Source: Sinorhizobium sojae CCBAU 05684
Lineage (GTDB): Bacteria > Pseudomonadota > Alphaproteobacteria > Rhizobiales > Rhizobiaceae
Assembly (NCBI RefSeq): GCF_002288525.1
Contig: NZ_CP023067.1
Span: 1 to 64,000, forward strand
Direction of reading: 5' to 3'
DNA: 64,000 nt
The position numbers were made by a program, and so were the translations under genes. Within the stretch, counting starts at the first letter, position 1. Each line of letters begins with the position of its first letter. Under the pieces are notes generated by a model that did not search any database, was not told the DNA's origin, and was given only the letters and a program-made list of their open reading frames with translations. This document shows positions 17,418 to 24,663 of the stretch, in pieces.

Positions 17418-17759
17418 ATGCTCAAGAAACTCATCAACATCGTCGTTTTCGTGCCTTTGGGGGTCATTCTCGTCATCCTGAGCGTCGCCAACCGCCAGAC
17501 TGTGACCTTGGCACTCAATCCGTTCGATCCGGCCGACAGCGTGCTTTCCGTCTCAGCTCCCTTTTTCGTGTTCCTGTTTCTCGCCGCCATTGTCGGTCTG
17601 ATCCTCGGGGCCGCCGTCACCTGGTTCACCCAGGGGAAACACCGCCGTCGCGCGCGCAACGAGGCCAATGAGGCCCAAAAGTGGCATAGAGAGGCCGAAA
17701 AGCAGCGCAGCGAGGCCGAAAAACTGGCGCAGACGACGCTGCCGGCGCCGCAGAACTGA
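17418..17759 (+). CDS. LapA-domain (DUF1049) membrane protein
   Basis: A 113-residue inner-membrane protein with two hydrophobic helices (residues about 5-25 and 47-70). Between them is the NRQTVTLALNPF motif typical of LapA/DUF1049. The C-terminal 40 residues are charged and predicted coiled coil (RRRARNEANEAQKWHREAEK). Related LapA/YciS proteins help assemble LPS in enterobacteria; the role here is inferred only. It follows ihfB by 119 bases. Convergent with the next gene, 46 bases away. Confidence 0.8.
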   Translation: MLKKLINIVVFVPLGVILVILSVANRQTVTLALNPFDPADSVLSVSAPFFVFLFLAAIVGLILGAAVTWFTQGKHRRRARNEANEAQKWHREAEKQRSEAEKLAQTTLPAPQN

Positions 17760-17805
17760 GCGCCGCCCCGCTGTACATTTTGAACTGCTGCATGGCTGTG
17801 GCGCG

Positions 17806-18270
17806 TCAGCCCGCCGCTTCGCTCGGGTCGCTGACGGCCACGTTGAGATTCGTGAAGAACTGCTGCGCGAGTTTCTTGGCTGTCGAATCGATCAGCCGCG
17901 ATCCGAGTTGGGCGAGCTTGCCGCCGACCTCGGCCTTGACGTCATAACGCAGCACCGTCTCGTCGTTTTCCTCATTGAGCGTGACATCGGCACCCCCCTT
18001 AGCAAAGCCGGCCATGCCGCCCTTGCCTTCGCCTGATATCCTATAGCTCAGGGGCGGGTTCAGATTGGAGAGCGTGACATGGCCATTGAACGTCGCCGAG
18101 ACGGGGCCGATTTTGACTTTGACGATGGCGGCGAGTTCCGTCGGCGATTTCATTTCGAGCGACTGGCAGCCCGGAATGCACCGCTTCAGAATATCCGGGT
18201 CGTTCAAGCCTCGCCACACGGTCTCGCGGCTGGCCGCAATACGTTCCTCTCCTGTCATCTCCATGACCAT
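17806..18270 (-). CDS. CoxG-like SRPBCC protein (carbon monoxide dehydrogenase subunit G family)
   Basis: A 154-residue protein of the CoxG branch of SRPBCC. Typical motifs are RIAASRETVWRGLNDPDILKRCIPGCQ (read in parts) and the GKGGMAGFAKGGADVTL region, near residues 80-100. In aerobic CO dehydrogenase systems CoxG recruits the enzyme to the membrane, but no coxMSL genes are nearby, so the function here is open. Start: ATG at 18270, or the second ATG at 18264. Transcribed toward the LapA gene and divergent from the methyltransferase gene at 18463. Confidence 0.8.
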   Translation of the reverse strand: MVMEMTGEERIAASRETVWRGLNDPDILKRCIPGCQSLEMKSPTELAAIVKVKIGPVSATFNGHVTLSNLNPPLSYRISGEGKGGMAGFAKGGADVTLNEENDETVLRYDVKAEVGGKLAQLGSRLIDSTAKKLAQQFFTNLNVAVSDPSEAAG

Positions 18271-18462
18271 CGCCTCCCTTTTTGCTCGCGGGGCAGGGGT
18301 GGAAAGTTGAACACGCCTTACCTCGTCCCGCTTTCACGCGATCTTCGCAAATCGGAAACGGCTTTGCCAAGAGCATTTCCCGGTGCTATTGCACCAACGA
18401 GCATGTCGCGCGCCCGATAAGCGGATGCGCCGGGTAGTTGAATAGGGTTCAAGGGTAAGCGC

Positions 18463-19596
18463 GTGAAGGAAAAGGATCGGAGATCAAAGAACGCTTCGGT
18501 CACCGCGGCAAAGGGCCGGGGGGCCGAGGCGCGCGGCGGTCGCCAGGAACTGCGACATCCGCCCGCGAGGAACGCCGGTCCGAAGGGCAAGGCGGGTGGA
18601 CCGCCGGCCGGAAAGGCTCTGCTGGAAAAGGCGGGGCGGCCGGAGGCGCAGCCCGCGCGTCCGGTCAAGTCGAGACAAGGCGACAAGCCGGCCGAAACCG
18701 TGCCGCTTATACTAGAGACCGCGGCGGCTGCCGGTTATCACCTGATCGACAGCGGCAACGGGGAAAAGCTCGAGCAGTACGGTCCCTATCGCATCGTCCG
18801 ACCGGAGGCACAGGCGCTGTGGCCAAAGTCATTGCCTGCGGCCGTGTGGAACGAGGCGGATGCCATCTTCACCGGCGACACGGACGAGGACGGCATGGGG
18901 CGCTGGCGCTTTCCCCGCGAGGTGCTCGGGGAAACCTGGCCGATGCAGCTTCTCGATACGGATTTCCTCGGCCGTTTCACCTCGTTCCGGCATGTCGGTG
19001 TCTTTCCAGAACAACTTGCCCATTGGTCCTGGGTGCGGGACCAGGTGGCCTCGGCCGACCGACCGCTGAAGGTTCTCAATCTCTTCGGCTATACCGGGGT
19101 AGCCTCGCTGGTCGCCGCCAAGGCGGGCGCGGAGGTCACCCATGTCGACGCCTCCAAAAAAGCGATCGGCTGGGCACGGGAAAACCAGGCGGTGGCGCGC
19201 GCCGAAAGGCTGCCGATCCGCTGGATCTGCGACGACGCGATGAAGTTCATCCAGCGCGAGGAGCGCCGCGGCAGCCGCTACGACATCGTCCTGACCGACC
19301 CGCCGAAGTTCGGCCGCGGCCCGAATGGCGAGGTCTGGCAGCTCTTCGACCACCTGCCTGCAATGCTGGACATCTGCCGGGAGATACTCTCCGACGGGGC
19401 GCGCGGTCTCGTGCTGACGGCCTATTCGATTCGGGCAAGCTTCTATTCGATCCACGAACTGATGCGCGAGACGATGCGTGGGCGCGGCGGCCGGGTGGAA
19501 TCGGGCGAGCTCATCATCCGCGAGGGCGGCCTCGATGGCGCGAGCCCAGGCAGGGCGCTTTCCACGTCGCTCTTCAGCCGCTGGGTACCGAAATGA
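18463..19596 (+). CDS. RlmI-like class I SAM-dependent rRNA methyltransferase with basic N-terminal tail
   Basis: A 377-residue methyltransferase. The C-terminal 300 residues carry NLFGYTGVASLVAAKAGAEV (SAM-binding motif I, near 206-225), THVDASKKAI and the catalytic DPPKFGRG loop near 286, as in the RlmI/RlmK-type 23S rRNA m5C enzymes. The first 80 residues are Lys/Arg/Gly/Pro-rich and low in complexity, probably an RNA-binding tail. The start is a GTG at 18463. The stop overlaps the ATG of the TrmH-family gene. A PUA domain as in E. coli RlmI is not obvious. The methylated base is not predicted. Confidence 0.85.
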   Translation: MKEKDRRSKNASVTAAKGRGAEARGGRQELRHPPARNAGPKGKAGGPPAGKALLEKAGRPEAQPARPVKSRQGDKPAETVPLILETAAAAGYHLIDSGNGEKLEQYGPYRIVRPEAQALWPKSLPAAVWNEADAIFTGDTDEDGMGRWRFPREVLGETWPMQLLDTDFLGRFTSFRHVGVFPEQLAHWSWVRDQVASADRPLKVLNLFGYTGVASLVAAKAGAEVTHVDASKKAIGWARENQAVARAERLPIRWICDDAMKFIQREERRGSRYDIVLTDPPKFGRGPNGEVWQLFDHLPAMLDICREILSDGARGLVLTAYSIRASFYSIHELMRETMRGRGGRVESGELIIREGGLDGASPGRALSTSLFSRWVPK

Positions 19597-20447
19597 ACAA
19601 AGAGAGAAACGATCACGGCCAGCGTGTCGGCCAGGTGAAGGAGGTCACAAGCCTCGTTAACCCGGTCATCAAAGATATCCGGGCGCTTTCGCACAAGAAG
19701 CATCGCGACGAGACGCATGCCTTCATGGCGGAAGGGCTGAAGCTGGTGATCGACGCACTCGATCTCGGCTGGAAGATCAAGACGCTCGTCTACGCCAAGG
19801 CAGCCAAGGGCAAGCCACAGGTCGAGCAGGTTGCGGCCAGGACCGTCGCAAAGGGCGGGCTTGTCCTCGAAGTGAGCGAGAAGGTGATTTCAACGATCAC
19901 CCGGCGCGACAATCCGCAGATGGTGGTCGGCATCTTCGAGCAGCGCTACCGGGCTCTGAAGGACATCCAGCCGCAGGAAGGCGAGACCTACGTGGCCCTC
20001 GACCGCGTGCGCGATCCCGGCAATCTCGGCACGATCATCCGCACCGCGGACGCCGCCGGTGCTTCCGGCGTCATATTGGTGGGCGAGACCACCGATCCGT
20101 TTTCTCTCGAAACCGTGCGCGCGACGATGGGCTCTGTTTTCGCCATGCCGATCACGCGGGCGAGCGCGGAGGACTTCGTCAAGTGGCAGAAGTCGGCGGG
20201 TGTCCGCGTCGTGGCGACGCATCTCGCAGGCTCGGTCGATTACCGCACGATCGACTATCGGTCGAGGCCGGTCGTCCTGCTGATGGGCAACGAGCAGGCA
20301 GGCCTGCCGGTGGAGCTTGCGCGCGAGGCCGGCGCACTCGCCCGGATTCCGCAGGCGGGGCGCGCGGATTCGCTCAATCTCGCCATTGCCACCGGCATCA
20401 TGCTGTTCGAGGCGCGCCGGCACCTCCTATCCCTGGACGGAGCATGA
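19593..20447 (+). CDS. TrmH/SpoU family RNA 2'-O-methyltransferase
   Basis: A 284-residue SPOUT-class enzyme. The N-terminal substrate-binding domain begins [21 protein letters not shown] (read in parts). The knotted domain has motif 1 [22 protein letters not shown], motif 2 [12 protein letters not shown] and motif 3 [16 protein letters not shown]. Closest in style to 23S rRNA Gm methyltransferases (RlmB-like). It overlaps the previous methyltransferase (ATGA at 19593) and the following lspA (ATGATGA at 20444), so three genes form one tightly coupled unit. Confidence 0.9.
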   Translation: MNKERNDHGQRVGQVKEVTSLVNPVIKDIRALSHKKHRDETHAFMAEGLKLVIDALDLGWKIKTLVYAKAAKGKPQVEQVAARTVAKGGLVLEVSEKVISTITRRDNPQMVVGIFEQRYRALKDIQPQEGETYVALDRVRDPGNLGTIIRTADAAGASGVILVGETTDPFSLETVRATMGSVFAMPITRASAEDFVKWQKSAGVRVVATHLAGSVDYRTIDYRSRPVVLLMGNEQAGLPVELAREAGALARIPQAGRADSLNLAIATGIMLFEARRHLLSLDGA

Positions 20448-20947
20448 TGAGCGGACACCAAACCCTGTTTTCCCGGCCTTTGCCGATCACGCTCTTCATC
20501 GTCATTGCGGTTGCCGCCGACCAGCTGCTCAAATATTTGGTCGAGGCCTTCCTCCCCTTTCAGCAGGCGGTGCCGGTCATGCCGCTGCTCGCGCTTTACC
20601 GCACCTACAATTACGGTGTCGCCTTTTCGATGCTTTCCGGCATGGAGGGTTGGTTCATCGTCGGCATGCGCCTGGCCGTCGTCGCCTTCGTCCTTTGGCT
20701 TTGGCGTCGTACGCCGAAGGATCGCTTCTTCGCCCATCTCGGCTACGCGATGATCATTGCCGGCGCGCTCGGCAATCTGGTGGACCGGCTGCTGTTCGGC
20801 TATGTCATCGACTATATCCTGTTCCACACGGACAGCTGGTCTTTCGCCGTCTTCAACCTCGCGGACAGCTTTATCACCATCGGTGCTGGCGCGATCATTC
20901 TTGACGAGCTGCTGCAGGCGAAAAGAGACCGCTCGCTAAAACTTTAG
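20444..20947 (+). CDS. lspA: Lipoprotein signal peptidase LspA (signal peptidase II)
   Basis: A 167-residue aspartyl protease of the inner membrane that cleaves prolipoproteins after lipidation. Four transmembrane helices are visible (about 12-30, 60-78, 85-105, 125-160). The catalytic aspartates lie in [10 protein letters not shown] and FNLADSFI. Two consecutive ATG codons (20444, 20447) are possible; both overlap the stop of the TrmH-like gene, with GGACGGAG upstream. The product lnt acts later in the same lipoprotein pathway and is encoded at 45197. Confidence 0.95.
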   Translation: MMSGHQTLFSRPLPITLFIVIAVAADQLLKYLVEAFLPFQQAVPVMPLLALYRTYNYGVAFSMLSGMEGWFIVGMRLAVVAFVLWLWRRTPKDRFFAHLGYAMIIAGALGNLVDRLLFGYVIDYILFHTDSWSFAVFNLADSFITIGAGAIILDELLQAKRDRSLKL

Positions 20948-20993
20948 CGATGCGCTGAAGCCATTCGGAAGTCTTGCGCTGCTAGGTTGAGGC

Positions 20994-23165
20994 ATGAGCA
21001 ATCCTTCACGATTTGAACAGCGGATCAGGATCACGGCCCGTGGCGGCGCGCCGTCCGCCATTCGCATTCTCTGCGCCTGCGCAGGTGTGTTGGCCGCACT
21101 TGCCGTTCTCACGATCGGCCTCAGCGTCAATCTTCATCTCTTGCCGGCGATTGCGGCCATCGGCGGTCTGTCTGGCGCCTTCCTGCTGCTTTCCCGCGAA
21201 AACGAGCCCCGATGGGAAATGGCGGCGTGGAACGAGACTGGCGTGCCGGAAACCCCGGCCTTGCTTTCGACCATCCATGACGCACTCGGAGATATCGCCA
21301 TCGTCCGCGGCATGGACGGCAGGATTGTGCAGGCGAATGGCGTTTTTCATCAGGTCCTGCAGCGCCCCGATGTGAAAGGACACACCTGCGCCTCCCTTGG
21401 CCTGACCTTCGAGCCGAAGCCGGATCCCGATCATTTTCTCGTGCGCCTGACAGCGGCGGACGGGGAGCGTCTCTACGACTGGCATGACGTGATCGTGCGC
21501 GAGCCGGGCCGGGGGCGGCTGTTGCGACACAGCATTGCCCGCGACGTGACGGAGGAAGCGAGGACGGCGCGCGAAAGGGAGGAGGCGCGCCACCGCGCCG
21601 AGGAGGCGAGCCAGGCGAAATCGCGACTGCTTGCCACCGTAACGCATGAGATCCGCACCCCGCTGTCCGGCATTCTCGGCATGAGCCACCTGCTCGGCCA
21701 GACGGAACTTTCGGCCGAGCAGAGAAACTATCTTGCCGACATGCAGCAATCCGGCCATGCGCTGGTGCAACTGGTCGAGGACCTGATCGACTTCTCCTCG
21801 CTTTCCGCCGGGCGGTTCCAGTTGCACCCATCCCGCCACGATCTCCGCCTGGTGATCGAAAACGTCGTGGAAATGCTTTCCCACCGGGCGCATGAGAAAG
21901 GCATCGAGATCGGCGCGACCGTTGCGTCGGACGTGCCCGCCTCGATGATCTTTGACGCGGCGCGGCTGCGACAGGTGCTCTTCAACGTCGTCGGCAATGC
22001 CGTGAAATTCACGCAAACCGGCGGCGTTTTCGTCTCTGCGGACATGGCCGAAGGCATGCTGCGAGTCCGGATCGACGATAGCGGGCCGGGCATGTCGGAG
22101 GACGAGGTTGCCCGCGTTTTCGAGGAGTTCGAGCAGGCCGGCGACGAGGCCCAGCGCGCCAAGGGAACCGGTCTCGGCCTGGCGATCTCGCGGCGGATCA
22201 TGGAAGCGTTCGGGGGCTGCCTGACGGCATCGAGCGCAGCCGGAAAGGGAAGTCGATTCGAGTTGCGCTTCCCGATGGAAGGCGCCGAGCCCTCCTCGCC
22301 GATCCGGAACGGCGTGCTCGCCGGCGCGCATGTCCTGGTCATGGCTCCCCAAGGCCCGGCATCGGCTGCGCTTGCCGCGACCATCGAAACGCTCGGCGGT
22401 TCATGTCATCGCGCCCCGACGCTCGATGCAGCCCGAGTCGTCGTTGCGAACGTGCTCGACAATCGCCTGTCATTGACCGCCGTAATCGTCGACCATCGCC
22501 GGGCGGATGCATTCCGAGAACTGCTTTCGCTTCAGCCGGCGCTCGATCGCCTCAGGCTGCGAAGAATATACCTCATCAATCCGGAAGAGCGCAGCAGCCA
22601 TCCGGTGCATCGCCTGGGCGGCTACGAGGCATGGCTGATTCGGCCGTTGCGCGAAAAATCGCTGGTGGAGGTGCTGCTCGGTCGCCTGAGGGGGATCGAA
22701 AGCCGGGACGCGATCACCGACAACAGGCCGGTGCTCCGGGAAACGCCGGCGACGGCCGAGGCTCCTAAAGCCAACCAGCACGTCATCCTGGCCGAGGACG
22801 ATCCGGTCAATGCATTGATGCTGCGAACGATCCTCACGCGCAATGGCCATGCCGTGCAGCACGTCGCGGATTTTCCGGCGCTTGAAGCCGCTCTGCATGA
22901 GCCCGGTGCCAAGAGGCCAGCGCTCGTCGTCACGGATCTCAACATGCCGGGCGGCGATCTCTCTGCCACTCTGAGACAGCTACGCGAAGGAGCCGCTTTC
23001 GAGGACCTGCGTCGGCTTCCCGTCCTTGTGCTGACGTCCGACGGCCGCGGCGATCTTCACAAGAGCCTCATCGCCGCGGGTGCCGACGCGGTGCTGACGA
23101 AGCCCGCCGAACCGGAGCGGGTCCTCGCCGAAGTCGCACGGCTCATCGAGGCCGGCAAGGCCTAA
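20994..23165 (+). CDS. Orphan hybrid sensor histidine kinase with two receiver-like domains
   Basis: A 723-residue kinase. Two membrane helices (about 24-46 and 50-67) are linked by a very short loop, so sensing is probably not periplasmic. A PAS domain follows (about 92-190), then a short coiled coil rich in Arg/Glu. HisKA has the phospho-acceptor H218 in THEIRTPLSG. HATPase_c shows NVVGNAVKFT, DSGPGMSED and GTGLGLAIS. A degenerate receiver (about 440-560) follows, then a complete one with AEDDPVN and phospho-Asp D648 in VVTDLNMPG. No response regulator or Hpt gene is adjacent. Architecture is CckA-like but it is not clearly CckA. 186 bases separate it from olsB. Confidence 0.9.
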   Translation: MSNPSRFEQRIRITARGGAPSAIRILCACAGVLAALAVLTIGLSVNLHLLPAIAAIGGLSGAFLLLSRENEPRWEMAAWNETGVPETPALLSTIHDALGDIAIVRGMDGRIVQANGVFHQVLQRPDVKGHTCASLGLTFEPKPDPDHFLVRLTAADGERLYDWHDVIVREPGRGRLLRHSIARDVTEEARTAREREEARHRAEEASQAKSRLLATVTHEIRTPLSGILGMSHLLGQTELSAEQRNYLADMQQSGHALVQLVEDLIDFSSLSAGRFQLHPSRHDLRLVIENVVEMLSHRAHEKGIEIGATVASDVPASMIFDAARLRQVLFNVVGNAVKFTQTGGVFVSADMAEGMLRVRIDDSGPGMSEDEVARVFEEFEQAGDEAQRAKGTGLGLAISRRIMEAFGGCLTASSAAGKGSRFELRFPMEGAEPSSPIRNGVLAGAHVLVMAPQGPASAALAATIETLGGSCHRAPTLDAARVVVANVLDNRLSLTAVIVDHRRADAFRELLSLQPALDRLRLRRIYLINPEERSSHPVHRLGGYEAWLIRPLREKSLVEVLLGRLRGIESRDAITDNRPVLRETPATAEAPKANQHVILAEDDPVNALMLRTILTRNGHAVQHVADFPALEAALHEPGAKRPALVVTDLNMPGGDLSATLRQLREGAAFEDLRRLPVLVLTSDGRGDLHKSLIAAGADAVLTKPAEPERVLAEVARLIEAGKA

Positions 23166-23283
23166 GCAGGGTCCGAAGGTGTCACGCGGGTTTCCAATCA
23201 GGACCCGCCTCGATACAAGGAGTTAAGTGGACGAAGCGTCGGCCTGCCAACACGAGGCCGCCTAGGGCTTGCCCACCAACCCT

Positions 23284-23301
23284 GTGTCACTATCTTGTTG
23301 C
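23284..23301 (+). promoter_or_regulatory. Candidate PhoB (Pho box) site upstream of olsB
   Basis: GTGTCAC (23284-23290), TATC, TTGTTGC (23295-23301) shows the 7-4-7 direct-repeat layout of a Pho box (CTGTCAT-N4-CTGTCAT); the first half matches well, the second poorly. It lies 50 bases upstream of the olsB ATG. Ornithine-lipid formation in S. meliloti rises under phosphate limitation in a PhoB-dependent way by established knowledge. Confidence 0.4.
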
Positions 23302-23351
23302 ACAAACGTGTTCTAAGCCCGGCAGAAACTGACGATTCGGGGTGACACGGA

Positions 23352-24233
23352 ATGACGATCGAGCTTTTGGAATCGACAGGCGTGGTAGAGACTTCGCAAG
23401 CTTGCCTCCGCAAGACGATTGCCGTCCCGACGACGGACGTCCTCGGTCGCATCGCCAATCTCGAGACGAGGCTTGCTCGCTCCGCCTCCGAGGTCGATGC
23501 GGCACAGGCGGTGCGCTACAGGGTCTTCGTCGAGGAGATGAAGGCGCAGGTCGCACCGGAAGCCGACTTGCACAAGCGCGATGTGGATAGCTGGGACGCG
23601 GTCTGCGATCATCTGCTCGTGCTCGACACTTCGATCGAAGGCGATCCGGAAGAGCAGATCGTCGGCACCTATCGCCTGCTGCGCCAGGATGTCGCCGAGC
23701 GGACCGGCGGTTTCTATTCCGCTTCGGAGTTCGCGATCGACACGCTGCTCGCGCGCCACCCCGGCAAACGCTTCATGGAACTCGGCCGCTCCTGCGTCCT
23801 GCCGGAATATCGCACCAGGCGTACGGTCGAGCTGCTCTGGCAGGGCAATTGGGCCTATGCGCTGAGGCATGGCGTCGATGCGATGTTCGGCTGCGGCTCC
23901 TTTCCGGGCGCCGTTCCCGAGGAGCACGCGCTTGCCCTTTCCTTCCTGCACCACAATGTTCTCGCCCGGGACGATTGGGCGGTCGCCGCGCGGCCCGAGC
24001 TTCACCGCACGATGGACCTGATGCCGTCCGAGGCGATCAATCCGAAGAAGGCACTGGCGGCCCTGCCGCCGCTCATCAAGGGCTATATGCGGCTCGGCGC
24101 CATGGTCGGCGACGGTGCGGTGGTCGATCACGCCTTCCGCACGACGGATGTACTGATCGTTCTGCCGATCAGCAATATTTCTGGCCGTTATCTCAATTAC
24201 TATGGCGCTGACGCGGGACGCTTTGCCTCCTGA
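23352..24233 (+). CDS. olsB: L-ornithine N-alpha-acyltransferase OlsB
   Basis: A 293-residue GNAT-fold acyltransferase that transfers a 3-hydroxyacyl group from acyl-ACP to the alpha-amino group of ornithine, giving lyso-ornithine lipid. Recognised by VDAAQAVRYRVFVEEM, GTYRLLRQDVAER, FMELGRSCVLPEYRTRRTVELLWQG (read in parts) and MFGCGSFPG. Its position upstream of tme, mutS and glnD agrees with the S. meliloti olsB locus as I remember it. The partner O-acyltransferase, olsA, is at 38805. A Pho-box-like sequence precedes it. The ATG at 23352 has GGGGTGACACGGA upstream. Confidence 0.92.
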   Translation: MTIELLESTGVVETSQACLRKTIAVPTTDVLGRIANLETRLARSASEVDAAQAVRYRVFVEEMKAQVAPEADLHKRDVDSWDAVCDHLLVLDTSIEGDPEEQIVGTYRLLRQDVAERTGGFYSASEFAIDTLLARHPGKRFMELGRSCVLPEYRTRRTVELLWQGNWAYALRHGVDAMFGCGSFPGAVPEEHALALSFLHHNVLARDDWAVAARPELHRTMDLMPSEAINPKKALAALPPLIKGYMRLGAMVGDGAVVDHAFRTTDVLIVLPISNISGRYLNYYGADAGRFAS

Positions 24234-24350
24234 CGTATTTTCTGCGGATTTACGTGTTCGGCTCCGGGCGAATGGCGAGAGCGATCAGCAAATCACAGCC
24301 TCCGCGCAACCGGCTATCTCCGGTCGGTTTTCTACGAAGCAGAAATAGTA

Positions 24351-24365
24351 TTAACCAGTTGTTAA
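24351..24365 (+). promoter_or_regulatory. Consensus CtrA binding site (TTAA-N7-TTAA)
   Basis: TTAA (24351-24354), CCAGTTG, TTAA (24362-24365) is an exact match to the full CtrA box TTAA-N7-TTAA, with a following TTGACT (24374-24379). It lies 118 bases after the olsB stop and about 300 bases from the tme stop, so it precedes no annotated gene on the plus strand. Confidence 0.5.
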
Positions 24366-24544
24366 GGATGTATTTGACTTTCAACCTCGAAAGAGGGAAG
24401 TGTATCCCCGTGGTTGGGCCGAATTTCATAAAGCGAAAGTGTAAAACAGAAGGGAAAGATCGCAAGACTCGACTCGAGGGGCGGAGTCGCGATGAATTCC
24501 CTCTCATTTTCATAACGTAAGAAGCGGACCTCCCATGATATATT

Positions 24545-24583
24545 GAGCCCACTTCCGTTGCGGCCGAAGTGGGCTCTTATTTT
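24545..24583 (+). terminator. Rho-independent terminator, possibly of a small RNA
   Basis: GAGCCCACTTC (24545-24555) pairs perfectly with GAAGTGGGCTC (24566-24576) around a 10-base loop, followed by TTATTTTT. The T tract exists only on the plus strand, so it ends plus-strand transcripts: either readthrough from olsB, more than 300 bases upstream, or a separate RNA from the gap. ACCTCCC just upstream resembles the anti-Shine-Dalgarno loops of several rhizobial small RNAs. Confidence 0.7.
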
Positions 24584-24663
24584 TGGGGGTAGGCTGTGCC
24601 GTTACTGTGCAATCGCTCGGATCGTCTTGAGACAGCTGCGGTATCGTCCCGAAACGATCCAGT

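Larger units (their letters stand above)
24234..24663. other. 430-base AT-richer gap between olsB and tme
   Basis: No convincing protein gene. Base composition is visibly richer in A and T than the flanks. It contains a consensus CtrA box at 24351-24365 and a terminator-like hairpin at 24545-24583, both readable on the plus strand, bracketing about 200 bases that could be a small-RNA gene. A local GACTC ... GAGTC stem and an ACCTCCC tract (24514-24520) lie just before the terminator. An 88-codon open frame (24254-24520) overlaps the CtrA box and lacks a ribosome binding site, so I do not call it. Confidence 0.6.

Noticed and set aside
24254-24520. 88-codon ORF in the olsB-tme gap
   Set aside because: It crosses the CtrA-like box, has no ribosome binding site, and its composition looks non-coding.
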